A stretch of 22,785 bases of DNA from Gammaproteobacteria bacterium (GTDB taxonomy: Bacteria > Pseudomonadota > Gammaproteobacteria > Pseudomonadales > Pseudomonadaceae), in assembly GCA_012735335.1 (NCBI GenBank), contig JAAYHO010000273.1:1-22785 (forward strand). The letters are read 5' to 3'. The translations under genes and the position numbers were made by a program. The notes under the pieces were generated by a model. The model saw only the letters and a list, made by a program, of their open reading frames with translations, was not told the origin of the DNA and searched no databases. Shown here piece by piece: positions 7,710-14,633 of the stretch. The first letter of the stretch is position 1. Each line of letters starts with the position of its first letter.

Positions 7710-8314
7710 ACTTCCTGCGAGCAGTGACTACCGTCTCGGCCGTACTGGGCACCTTGCTGTTGAGCGCCTGCATGCCCTCGCAGATGGTGGAGGAGGGCAG
7801 GCATTACCTAGGTGATGCCCGGCTGGTAGACAACTATCAGATCCAGCGCGGTGGCAACTGGCGTCTGCAGGCCGACTCGCGGATTTACATTGCCCAGAGC
7901 CATTTCGACCCGGTGGGCTACAGCCAGGCCAGGCCGAACATTCTCGCCGAAGAGGCCTTTGTCGCGGCGGTCGAGGTGTTCCCCATGGTGCGCCGGGCCG
8001 AGCAGCCTTTGGGGCTGGAGGAGGCACTGTTGCGCGCCCGTCAGCAGGGGCAGGACTATCTGCTGTATACCCGCTTTGCCAGCGCCCGGGCCAGCGGGAA
8101 GTCAGATCAGCAGACCAGCGACAGCCAGGGTAACCGGGGGCGCGATCAGGTGGTATTGCAGATGCTGCTGATGGAGGCCAGCACCGAGCGGCTGGTGGAC
8201 TTCACCACCATCGAGAGTCGCACCGGCTTTTTCAACCTCAGCAAATCCCGTCCCGAGGATCTGCTGCGGGAACCGATGCAGGCTTACACCCGTCAACTGT
8301 TGGGCAGCCGCTGA
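7706..8314 (+). CDS. DUF4823-like lipoprotein
   Basis: A 202-residue predicted lipoprotein. The signal peptide ends in the lipobox LLSAC with Cys22. Met follows the Cys, which does not signal inner-membrane retention. The body resembles the DUF4823 proteins of Pseudomonas: ARLVDNYQIQRGGNWRL, SRIYIAQSHF, EEAFVAAVEVFPMVRRA and DYLLYTRFA are the recognisable blocks. No enzymatic motif is visible and the function is unknown. I use the ATG at 7706, which overlaps the preceding TGA as ATGA, rather than 7691, because the signal peptide starts there. The DUF1285 gene follows 32 bp downstream, a pairing I recall from other pseudomonads. Confidence 0.75.
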   Translation: MNFLRAVTTVSAVLGTLLLSACMPSQMVEEGRHYLGDARLVDNYQIQRGGNWRLQADSRIYIAQSHFDPVGYSQARPNILAEEAFVAAVEVFPMVRRAEQPLGLEEALLRARQQGQDYLLYTRFASARASGKSDQQTSDSQGNRGRDQVVLQMLLMEASTERLVDFTTIESRTGFFNLSKSRPEDLLREPMQAYTRQLLGSR

Positions 8315-8346
8315 TTGGCCACGCGGCGCTGATATGGAGTACTCAT

Positions 8347-8931
8347 TTGACTGATCGACTACCCCCGGCCCAGTCCCTGCTCAACAGTCTGCCCGAGTCC
8401 ACGCTGGGTGCGGCACAGGAGCCGGCCCCGGTGCACCTGTGGAACCCCGAGTTCAGTGGTGACATGGACATGCACATTGCCCGTGACGGCACCTGGTATC
8501 ACGAAGGCGGGCCCATCACCCGGCTGGCGCTGGCCCAGCTGTTCTCCGGCATCCTGCGTCTGGAGCAGGATGGCTGCTACTACCTGGTCACCCCGGTGGA
8601 GAAGTGGCGCATCCGGGTGGATGACGTTCCCTTCGTGGCCACGCGGCTGGAAGTGACAGGGCAGGGCGAGCAGCAGCAATTGCGTTTCTTTACCAGCCTG
8701 GAGCAGCAGGTGCTGGCCGACAGCGACCATCCACTCGCTGTCAGTGTGGATGAGCACAGCGGCGAACCCTCACCCTATATCCTGCTGCGGAGCAATCTGC
8801 GCGCGCTGATCCATCGCAATGTGTTCTATCAACTGGTGGAACTGGCCGAGGAAAGGCACCTTGATGGGCAGACCCGGCTCGGGGTCTGGAGCGCCGGGGA
8901 GTTCTTCCCGATAGATGGTGGATCGGCCTGA
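8347..8931 (+). CDS. DUF1285 family protein (TTG start)
   Basis: A 194-residue cytoplasmic protein of the DUF1285 family, judged from the blocks WNPEFSGDMDMHIARDGTW, YHEGGPITR, CYYLVTPVEKWRIRVDD and the C-terminal LGVWSAGEFFPI. No signal peptide or catalytic motif is visible; the role is unknown. The start is TTG at 8347, supported by a GGAG at 8336-8339 (7 nt spacing) and by the absence of an upstream in-frame ATG before the family homology. It probably forms one transcript with the radical SAM and lipoprotein genes. No hairpin with a U-run follows. The next gene, nrdJa, has its own promoter. Confidence 0.8.
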   Translation: MTDRLPPAQSLLNSLPESTLGAAQEPAPVHLWNPEFSGDMDMHIARDGTWYHEGGPITRLALAQLFSGILRLEQDGCYYLVTPVEKWRIRVDDVPFVATRLEVTGQGEQQQLRFFTSLEQQVLADSDHPLAVSVDEHSGEPSPYILLRSNLRALIHRNVFYQLVELAEERHLDGQTRLGVWSAGEFFPIDGGSA

Positions 8932-8973
8932 GCCCGATGCTTTCAGGGGTTGCCGCAAGTCAAGGCCGCAGGG

Positions 8974-9005
8974 TCAAATATAGCGGTTGAAATTTACTAT
9001 ATGTG
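8974..9005. promoter_or_regulatory. Possible NrdR boxes before nrdJa
   Basis: Two A+T-rich near-palindromes around TATA, centred near 8980 (CAAATATAGCGG) and 8999 (TTTACTATATGTGG), lie about two helical turns apart and overlap the -35 and spacer of the nrdJ promoter. They partly resemble the NrdR consensus ACACWATATATWGTGT, a repressor of ribonucleotide reductase genes. The second has a 7-base core match, ACTATAT. The matches are imperfect. Confidence 0.35.
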
Positions 9006-9015
9006 GGTCTAGGAT
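8987..9015 (+). promoter_or_regulatory. Sigma-70 promoter of nrdJab
   Basis: TTGAAA (8987-8992) and TAGGAT (9010-9015) are separated by exactly 17 bp. Transcription would start near 9022, leaving a leader of about 80 nt before the nrdJa start. This is the best sigma-70 match in the window. Confidence 0.65.
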
Positions 9016-9102
9016 TCTTCTCCACGCACAACAGGTAGTGATCGAGCTGGCGTGTCATAACCGCACACTTTCAGTGGAATCACGGCAATTCAGGAGAAGA
9101 TG

Positions 9103-11256
9103 ATGAGTCAAGCAGCCAAGGTGCAGCGCCTGCATAATGTGGTCAGCAGTATTCCCATGCAGCCTGCCTCGGAAGATATCTGGGACACCAAATATCGACT
9201 CAAGACCAAGGACGGTGTGGCTATCGACCAGACAGTCGATGCCAGTTATCAGCGGGTTGCCCGCGCCCTGGCCGAAGTGGAAGCGCCGGAACTGCGCGAG
9301 ACCTGGTATGAGCAGTTCCTCTGGGCACTGCGCCATGGTGCCATCCCTGCCGGACGCATCACCTCCAACGCCGGTGCGCTGGAACACAAGCCGGCCACCT
9401 CGACCATCAACTGCACCGTGTCCGCGACCATCGGCGACTCGATGGACGATATCCTCGCCAAACTGCACGAGGCCGGACTGACCCTCAAGGCCGGATGCGG
9501 TATCGGTTACGAATTCTCCACCCTGCGCCCGCGTGGTGCCTACGTCTCCGGTGCCGGTGCCTATACCTCCGGCCCACTGTCGTTCATGGATATCTACGAC
9601 AAGATGTGCTTCACCGTGTCGTCGGCCGGTGGCCGTCGGGGCGCGCAGATGGCCACCTTCGATGTCGGCCACCCGGACGTTGCCGACTTCATCCGTGCCA
9701 AGCGCGAGGGCGGGCGTCTGCGCCAGTTCAACCTGTCGCTGCTGATCACTGAGGAGTTCATGGCCGCAGTGGAGTCCGACAGTGAGTGGAAACTGGCCTT
9801 TCCGCTGAAGCAGGCGGAAGTTGATGCGGATAATGTCGATCTGGACGACCCGCAGCAGGTGATCTGGCGCGAATGGCCGAGTAATGAGCGCTATGTCACC
9901 CGTGAAGATGGCCTGGTGGCCTGCCGGATCTTCCGCACCATGAAGGCGCGGCGCATCTGGGACATGATCATGACCTCCACCTATGACTTCGCCGAACCGG
10001 GCTTCATTCTGATTGACCGGGTCAACCAGATGAACAACAACTGGTTCTGTGAGGAAATCCGCGCCACCAACCCCTGTGGCGAACAGCCGCTGCCGCCTTA
10101 TGGCGCCTGCCTGCTGGGCTCGATCAACCTGACCCTGTTCGTTCGCGACCCCTTCACCGAGAAAGCCCGCTTTGATTGGGACGAGTACCGCAAGGTGGTG
10201 GATATCTTCACCCGCATGCTGGACAACGTGGTGGAAATCAACGGCCTGCCGCTGGAGCAGCAGCGCGACGAGATCTTCCGCAAGCGCCGTCATGGCATGG
10301 GGTTCCTGGGCCTGGGCTCGACCATGACCATGCTGTGCATGAAGTACGGTGATGCCCAGTCCCTCGAATTCACCGAGCGCGTATCGAAAGAGATGGCCAT
10401 GCAGGGCTGGCGCACCGGCCTGCAACTGGCCGAAGAAAAAGGCCCGGCCCCGCTGATGGATGAGGAGTTCACCGTCACCGGCGCCATGCTGGCCAAGCGT
10501 CCGGAAATGAAGAAGGACGGCTTCAAGGTCGGCCAGAAGGTCAAGGGCAAGGTGTTGTGGGCAAAATACAGCCGCTACATGCAGCAGGTTGCAGCGGAAG
10601 ATGCGCAACTGGTTGCGGCGCTGGCCGAGAAAGGCGCGCGCTTCACCCACCACAGCTCCATTGCACCGACCGGCACCATCTCCCTGTCGCTGGCCAACAA
10701 CGCCTCCAACGGCATCGAGCCGAGCTTTGCTCATCACTACTTCCGCAACGTGATCCGCGAGGGCAAGAAGTCCAAGGAAAAGGTCGATGTGTTCAGCTTC
10801 GAGCTGCTGGCCTACCGGGAGTTCATCAACCCCGAGGCGCTGCCCCAGACCCAGGGCGAAGGCCGCAACCTGCCGGACTACTTCATCTCCGCCGATGAGG
10901 TAACCCCGACCCAGCATGTGGATGTTCAGGCCGCTGCGCAGAAGTGGATCGACTCGTCGATTTCCAAGACCGCCAACGTGCCGACTGATTACCCCTACGA
11001 GGATTTCAAGGACATCTACCTGTATGCCTACCACAAGGGGCTGAAGGGTTGCACCACCTTCCGCTTCAATCCCGAGGCGTTCCAGGGCGTGCTGGTCAAG
11101 GAGGAAGATCTGGCCAACACCACCTACAGCTTCAAGCTGGAGGACGGCACGGTGATCGAGGCCAAGGGCGGTGACGAGATCGAGTACGATGGCGAAATGC
11201 ATACTGCAGCCAACCTGTACGATGCGCTCAAGGAAGGCTACTACGGCAAATTCTGA
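9103..11256 (+). CDS. nrdJa: Class II (adenosylcobalamin-dependent) ribonucleotide reductase, catalytic subunit
   Basis: Reduces ribonucleotides to deoxyribonucleotides using adenosylcobalamin to make the thiyl radical, so it needs neither oxygen nor a second radical subunit. The 717-residue barrel carries the redox-pair cysteine in INCTVSATIGDSMDD (about Cys104) and the radical-site motif NPCGEQPLPPYG with Asn, Cys and Glu at about 323, 325 and 327. The phosphate-binding PTGTISL motif and a late cysteine in LKGCTTF (about 650) are also present. It ends in YYGKF without the C-terminal cysteine pair that regenerates the active site; that tail is on the separate nrdJb product, as in Pseudomonas aeruginosa. 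Two adjacent ATGs occur (9100, 9103). AGGAG at 9092-9096 spaces better to 9103, but 9100 is possible. Confidence 0.95.
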   Translation: MSQAAKVQRLHNVVSSIPMQPASEDIWDTKYRLKTKDGVAIDQTVDASYQRVARALAEVEAPELRETWYEQFLWALRHGAIPAGRITSNAGALEHKPATSTINCTVSATIGDSMDDILAKLHEAGLTLKAGCGIGYEFSTLRPRGAYVSGAGAYTSGPLSFMDIYDKMCFTVSSAGGRRGAQMATFDVGHPDVADFIRAKREGGRLRQFNLSLLITEEFMAAVESDSEWKLAFPLKQAEVDADNVDLDDPQQVIWREWPSNERYVTREDGLVACRIFRTMKARRIWDMIMTSTYDFAEPGFILIDRVNQMNNNWFCEEIRATNPCGEQPLPPYGACLLGSINLTLFVRDPFTEKARFDWDEYRKVVDIFTRMLDNVVEINGLPLEQQRDEIFRKRRHGMGFLGLGSTMTMLCMKYGDAQSLEFTERVSKEMAMQGWRTGLQLAEEKGPAPLMDEEFTVTGAMLAKRPEMKKDGFKVGQKVKGKVLWAKYSRYMQQVAAEDAQLVAALAEKGARFTHHSSIAPTGTISLSLANNASNGIEPSFAHHYFRNVIREGKKSKEKVDVFSFELLAYREFINPEALPQTQGEGRNLPDYFISADEVTPTQHVDVQAAAQKWIDSSISKTANVPTDYPYEDFKDIYLYAYHKGLKGCTTFRFNPEAFQGVLVKEEDLANTTYSFKLEDGTVIEAKGGDEIEYDGEMHTAANLYDALKEGYYGKF

Positions 11257-11309
11257 AGCGCCGGTAAAATGTGAACAGCTCCGCCGAGCGGCGGGGCAAG
11301 GGAAACGAT

Positions 11310-12008
11310 ATGTCCATCAAGATAAGTAAAAAGATCGTTGAGTATGCGGTAGTCAAGCCGGACGAGCAGCCCAAGGCCGTGGCTGAAAAGCAGGCGCCTG
11401 ACTACGTCGAGATGCACGAGAAGCTCAAGCGTCCCGAGCATCTGGAAGGCTGTACCTACAAGATCAAGACGCCGACCTCGGAGCATGCGATCTACGTCAC
11501 CATCAATGACGTGATTCTCAACCGTGGCAGCGAGCACGAAGAGCGCCGTCCCTTCGAGATCTTCATCAATTCGAAGAATATGGAACACTACCAGTGGATC
11601 TCGGCACTGACGCTGATCATCTCGGCGGTATTCCGCAAGGGTGGCGACTGTACCTTCCTGGTTGAAGAACTGCGCAGCGTGTTCGACCCCAAGGGCGGCT
11701 ACATGAAACGCGGTGGCCGCTGGATGCCCTCGCTGGTGGCCGAGATCGGTGATGTACTGGAACAGCACCTCAAGCATATCGGCCTGATCAAGGACGAGGT
11801 GGATGAGCACCAGCGTGCCTATCTGGAGCAGAAACGCGCCGAATTCACTGGCCGTGCCGCCCAGAGCCAGGCCGATGCCGAATGTGATGACAGCACCGAG
11901 GAATACCCCGCCGGTGCCCAGCTGTGCGGCAAATGCCATACCAAGGCAGCGGTGCAGATGGATGGATGCCTGACCTGTCTGGCCTGCGGCGACAGCAAGT
12001 GCGGTTGA
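11310..12008 (+). CDS. nrdJb: Class II ribonucleotide reductase accessory subunit
   Basis: A 232-residue partner of NrdJa. The body (about 40-170) contains the block found at the C-terminal side of one-piece class II reductases: GCTYKIKTPTSEHAIYVTIND, then FEIFINSKNMEHYQW, then LVEELRSVFDPKGGYM. The tail has six cysteines (206, 209, 220, 223, 226, 231) in the pattern CxxC-x10-CxxCxxC-x4-C. It is a likely zinc-ribbon and redox tail that re-reduces the NrdJa active-site disulfide and passes electrons from thioredoxin. I chose the ATG at 11310, with AAGGGA upstream, over the GTG at 11271, which only adds low-complexity residues across a small CCGCC/GGCGG hairpin (11281-11294). It lies 53 bp after nrdJa in the same transcript. 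Confidence 0.93.
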   Translation: MSIKISKKIVEYAVVKPDEQPKAVAEKQAPDYVEMHEKLKRPEHLEGCTYKIKTPTSEHAIYVTINDVILNRGSEHEERRPFEIFINSKNMEHYQWISALTLIISAVFRKGGDCTFLVEELRSVFDPKGGYMKRGGRWMPSLVAEIGDVLEQHLKHIGLIKDEVDEHQRAYLEQKRAEFTGRAAQSQADAECDDSTEEYPAGAQLCGKCHTKAAVQMDGCLTCLACGDSKCG

Positions 12009-12020
12009 CCTGAGTGTTTC

Positions 12021-12044
12021 GCTGCACCGGCCTGCCGGTGCAGC
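12021..12044 (+). terminator. Strong hairpin after nrdJb
   Basis: GCTGCACCGG (12021-12030) and CCGGTGCAGC (12035-12044) form a perfect 10-bp stem with a CCTG tetraloop, 12 bp after the nrdJb stop. It is the likely end of the nrdJ transcript. It is followed by AAATCT rather than a U-run, so it may be a Rho-assisted terminator or an mRNA-protecting hairpin. Confidence 0.65.
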
Positions 12045-12068
12045 AAATCTGCCATATCTACCTGTCTA

Positions 12069-12082
12069 TCTCATTTCTGAGA
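12069..12082. promoter_or_regulatory. Upstream activator palindrome 1 (TCTCA-N4-TGAGA)
   Basis: Perfect 5-bp inverted arms around TTTC, centred about 250 bp before the predicted sigma-54 transcription start. Its arms are identical to those of the site at 12131-12144. A likely enhancer site for a sigma-54 enhancer-binding protein. Confidence 0.55.
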
Positions 12083-12130
12083 CATCAACCCAAGCGCAAC
12101 GCCCCGGATTTCCTCCCTCTCGCTGGGCTT

Positions 12131-12144
12131 TCTCATAACTGAGA
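12131..12144. promoter_or_regulatory. Upstream activator palindrome 2 (TCTCA-N4-TGAGA)
   Basis: Same arms as the site at 12069-12082, around TAAC. The centres are 62 bp apart, close to six helical turns, so both sites face the same side of the DNA. Centred about 190 bp before the predicted transcription start, a normal distance for sigma-54 enhancers. Confidence 0.55.
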
Positions 12145-12209
12145 CCTGCCGCCGCTGCTGCTTTTTCCCCGTCCGTCCCGTTTCATCAGGGGTTGAGGTC
12201 TGTTACCCG

Positions 12210-12235
12210 GTTTCAAGGTGTTACAAGATTGAAAC
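12210..12235. repeat. Inverted repeat GTTTCAA-N12-TTGAAAC
   Basis: A perfect 7-bp inverted repeat between the enhancer palindromes and the IHF site. Its spacing suits a dimeric regulator distinct from the one reading TCTCA-N4-TGAGA. Function is unknown. Confidence 0.4.
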
Positions 12236-12267
12236 AATGGGTCAGGAGGTTTCTGCGCATAACGCCT

Positions 12268-12280
12268 TAACTCATTGATA
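12268..12280 (-). promoter_or_regulatory. IHF site
   Basis: On the minus strand the sequence is TATCAA-TGAG-TTA, an exact match to the IHF consensus WATCAA-N4-TTR. It lies between the enhancer sites and the sigma-54 promoter, about 50 bp before the predicted transcription start, where IHF would bend DNA to bring the activator to the polymerase. Confidence 0.6.
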
Positions 12281-12298
12281 CGAAATGTCTTTCCGGTT

Positions 12299-12315
12299 CT
12301 GGCATGTGCATTGCT
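12299..12315 (+). promoter_or_regulatory. Sigma-54 (-24/-12) promoter of the amyloid-like operon
   Basis: CTGGCATG-TGCA-TTGCT matches the consensus YTGGCACG-N4-TTGCW with one change (T for C in GGCAC) and exact spacing between GG (12301-12302) and GC (12313-12314). Predicted start of transcription is near 12326, giving a leader of about 46 nt before the ATG at 12372. Confidence 0.8.
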
Positions 12316-12371
12316 CTATTGGGCTGTACATACGGATGCGCCGCCTCCGGGGCTGGATACGGAAAAATACA

Positions 12372-12851
12372 ATGAGCATTAACCTCTCTTCCCTGTTAGC
12401 ACAGTGGCTGGTCTGCTTCAGCGGCCTGGTCATCTGTGTGCTCACCCAGCTTCCGGCCGAAGCCGCTGGTGGCGATATCATCATCTCCCGGGAAGTAAAG
12501 CCCCGGGCCGCTGCACGGCAGGAGCTCGTTCCAGATCCAAACCCTCAGCTGGTCAACCCGAATAACGCTCATCAGGTCCATCGCGCCCTCGGTGTACGCA
12601 GCGGTGCGGTGGAAGTGTCGGACAGTGATTTCGCCAACATTGTCAGCAGCAGTGCTCTGGCCAATGGCCTGTATATCTTTACCGGTCCCGGTGATCCGGC
12701 GGCTGGCGCGGCTGCCACAAGATCCGGCGGCGGAGCGAGCGGTATCCACTCCTCCGCCGGGGCCACCGGCGCAGCCAGCCGCGTCAGTGGTCAGGTCAAC
12801 CGCAGTGTTCAGCAAGGGCTGCGACCACTGCAGAATCTGAAGGGGCATTGA
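12372..12851 (+). CDS. Small exported protein, first gene of the amyloid-like operon (FapA position)
   Basis: A 159-residue protein with a signal peptide (hydrophobic 8-27, cleavage near PAEA-AGG). The mature part begins GGDIIISREVKPR, has a conserved-looking core DFANIVSSSALANGLYIFTG, then a Gly/Ala/Ser-rich stretch and the end VSGQVNRSVQQGLRPL. It lacks the N-Q-Q repeats of the next two genes. Its size and place resemble FapA, which assists fibre formation in Pseudomonas Fap systems, but I do not recognise the sequence itself. I chose the ATG at 12372, because the earlier in-frame start at 12285 lies upstream of the sigma-54 promoter. The ribosome site is weak (ACGGAA). The stop is 2 bp before the next start. 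Confidence 0.75.
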   Translation: MSINLSSLLAQWLVCFSGLVICVLTQLPAEAAGGDIIISREVKPRAAARQELVPDPNPQLVNPNNAHQVHRALGVRSGAVEVSDSDFANIVSSSALANGLYIFTGPGDPAAGAAATRSGGGASGIHSSAGATGAASRVSGQVNRSVQQGLRPLQNLKGH

Positions 12852-12853
12852 GC

Positions 12854-13429
12854 ATGACATACCGATACCTGATCGGCTGTGTGGGGCTGCTGTTCAGCCT
12901 GACAGCAACTGCCGGTGAGCCCGCGACCAGCGCAAGCATTGATGCAAGCGCCTCCCGCTACAGCGGAACCCTGATGTTCAATCAGGCCTCCGGTGACCTG
13001 CATCAGCAAGTCAACGCGCGGGCCGTATCCGCAGGGGAGCTTCCGCAGATCAAGGTGGAACAGCGTCTGGACGGCATCCCCGTTGACCATGCCTCGGCAG
13101 CCATGCAGGCCAGCATCCTTGGCAACTCCTTCAGCGGCGGCAGCGGCGTACTGGGCGTGAACCAGAGCGCCGGGGCGGCCAATCAACAGATCAACGGCTT
13201 TCGTCTGGGCACAGCTATCCGCCCCGAAAGCCTGGACGACAGCATCCTCGCCCAGAGCGCGGCGCTGTCGCCAAGCAGTTCAGCTGCAGAATCACGCGAC
13301 GTGGAAGATCGCCGAGTCGAGATTGACGACAAGGCGTTCGCGGGGAGTCGCGGCGTGGTTCAGCTGAATCAGGCTGCCGGGGTTGGCAACCGCATGGTCA
13401 ACAGCCTCGGTATCCGCATTCTGGAGTAG
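12854..13429 (+). CDS. Exported Fap/curli-like repeat protein (minor subunit or nucleator candidate)
   Basis: A 191-residue secreted protein with signal peptide (cleavage near TATA-GEP). Three degenerate copies of an amyloid-type repeat occur at about 36-58 (YSGTLMFNQASGDLHQQVN), 93-117 (GVNQSAGAANQQIN) and 161-186 (VQLNQAAGVGNRMVN). They are separated by linkers, the last rich in Ser and acidic residues. Each copy keeps the Asn-Gln-Ala/Ser-Gly core seen in functional amyloid subunits. The more divergent repeats and shorter length than the next gene fit a nucleator such as FapB. Unlike the next product it has no CxxC end. The ATG at 12854 has AAGGGG 8 nt upstream, overlapping the end of the previous gene, so the two are translationally linked. 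Function is inferred from repeat pattern and context. Confidence 0.75.
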   Translation: MTYRYLIGCVGLLFSLTATAGEPATSASIDASASRYSGTLMFNQASGDLHQQVNARAVSAGELPQIKVEQRLDGIPVDHASAAMQASILGNSFSGGSGVLGVNQSAGAANQQINGFRLGTAIRPESLDDSILAQSAALSPSSSAAESRDVEDRRVEIDDKAFAGSRGVVQLNQAAGVGNRMVNSLGIRILE

Positions 13430-13469
13430 TACACCTCTGATAATTGAAAGCCACACAAGGATTCAGGTC

Positions 13470-14633
13470 ATGAAAACCAAGCATAAACTTACATCGATCG
13501 CCTTTGTTGTAGCAGCAACCCTCTCCATGGGGGCTCTGGCAGCGAGTCCGCAGGGTCGCCCGCATAATCCGCCGGTCACCCCGACGCCCGAACAGGAACC
13601 GTCAGCCTCGACTGCATCCGTGCAGGACGCGCAGGTCAGTCTGTTCAACAGCGTTGAAAACGACGGCACCGAGAACAACGCGGCAATCGACGATACTGTC
13701 CAGGGCGGCAGCGGTAACGCGGGGATCAACTTCGCTGCCGGGGATTCCAACCAGCAGGCTAACGCGCTGGCCATCTCCACTGCTGATGCTGACGCGGACT
13801 TTGTTTTCGGTAACCACAGTGCTACTGCCAGCATCTCTGTAGGTCAGCTGAGTGCGGGTAACTCCCTGTCCAACCTGGATGTCACCAATAACGCGACGCT
13901 GGAGAATACCGGTAATGGCTACTCGGGTAACCTGGGGCTGAACGTTGCTGCGGGCTCGTTCAACCAGCAGAAAAACGACGCTGCCATTGCCAACGCAGCC
14001 GAAGCGCAGAATGCTGAAGCCTCCATCGAAGTACTGCAGGTGGCTGCTGCTGGCGACACCTACAATGGCGTTGAGGCCGGTGACAGCGCCCTCAGTCTGG
14101 TCGCTTCCGGCTACGGGCGTCATCCGGGTCATGGCGATGGACGGCCTACCCAGAACCAGGATGTGCAGAACAACGCCAGCATCACTGGTTCTCTTAACGG
14201 CTTATCCGGTTCGGTGGGTGTGAACCTCGCAGCTGGTGGCAGCAACCAGCAGAGCAACACCCTGGCCATCGCGGCTGGCTGTAGCGCCTGCCCGCCAGCA
14301 TCGCTACGTACCACCAACCCGCTGTATCTGCTTTTCCTGGAGAAAACGCAGCAGGTTGGCCTGCAGCTCCAACGGCAGGTCGCCGATTTCATCAAGCAGC
14401 AGGGTGCCGCCATTCGCCGCCTCGATCCGCCCGGTCTGGCGCTGGTGGGCACCGGTAAAGGCGCCTTTTTCATGGCCGAACAGTTCGGACTGGATCAGCT
14501 GTTCGGGTATCGCTCCGCAGTTCACCGCAATAAAGGGCTGCTCCCGGCGTGGCGACTGCTCATGCAGGGCATGGGCAATCAACTCCTTGCCCGAGCCGCT
14601 TTCTCCGCGAATCATGACTGGCGTGTCGGTTAG
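13470..14633 (+). CDS. Fap-like amyloid subunit with a chimeric C-terminal tail
   Basis: A 387-codon ORF, of which about the first 276 residues look authentic. Signal peptide (cleavage near GALA-ASP) and a Pro-rich segment are followed by three repeats at about 79-103, 150-173 and 243-268, each of the form SGN-x-G-x-N-x-AAG-x-x-NQQ-x-N. Asn/Ala/Ser-rich linkers separate them, and one linker has a His/Gly-rich patch, [18 protein letters not shown] (Cys271, Cys274) follows, like the CxxC near the C terminus of FapB/FapC. From about residue 279 the frame is merely the antisense of the sigma-54 regulator gene (14307 onward) and is not a natural protein end. So the 3' end has probably been lost by rearrangement. 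The ATG at 13470 has AGG about 6 nt upstream. As the longest repeat protein it is the major-subunit candidate. Confidence 0.75.
   Translation: MKTKHKLTSIAFVVAATLSMGALAASPQGRPHNPPVTPTPEQEPSASTASVQDAQVSLFNSVENDGTENNAAIDDTVQGGSGNAGINFAAGDSNQQANALAISTADADADFVFGNHSATASISVGQLSAGNSLSNLDVTNNATLENTGNGYSGNLGLNVAAGSFNQQKNDAAIANAAEAQNAEASIEVLQVAAAGDTYNGVEAGDSALSLVASGYGRHPGHGDGRPTQNQDVQNNASITGSLNGLSGSVGVNLAAGGSNQQSNTLAIAAGCSACPPASLRTTNPLYLLFLEKTQQVGLQLQRQVADFIKQQGAAIRRLDPPGLALVGTGKGAFFMAEQFGLDQLFGYRSAVHRNKGLLPAWRLLMQGMGNQLLARAAFSANHDWRVG
14281..14310. other. Rearrangement junction between two broken genes
   Basis: Left of here is the amyloid-like gene; right of here is the antisense of the AAA+ regulator, whose homology stops at 14307. 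GTAGCG (14281-14286) and CGCTAC (14302-14307) form a 6-bp inverted repeat exactly spanning the join, followed by a TACGTA palindrome (14305-14310). No insertion sequence or target duplication is visible. Confidence 0.55.

Noticed and set aside
9055..11202. A 715-codon minus-strand frame opposite nrdJa
   Set aside because: It mirrors nearly all of nrdJa, whose catalytic motifs are unmistakable. The antisense product is His/Gln/Leu/Gly-rich with no domain signature.
11281..11294. CCGCC-GAGC-GGCGG hairpin between nrdJa and nrdJb as a terminator
   Set aside because: A short stem without a U-run inside an operon whose two products must be made together; at most it tunes translation.
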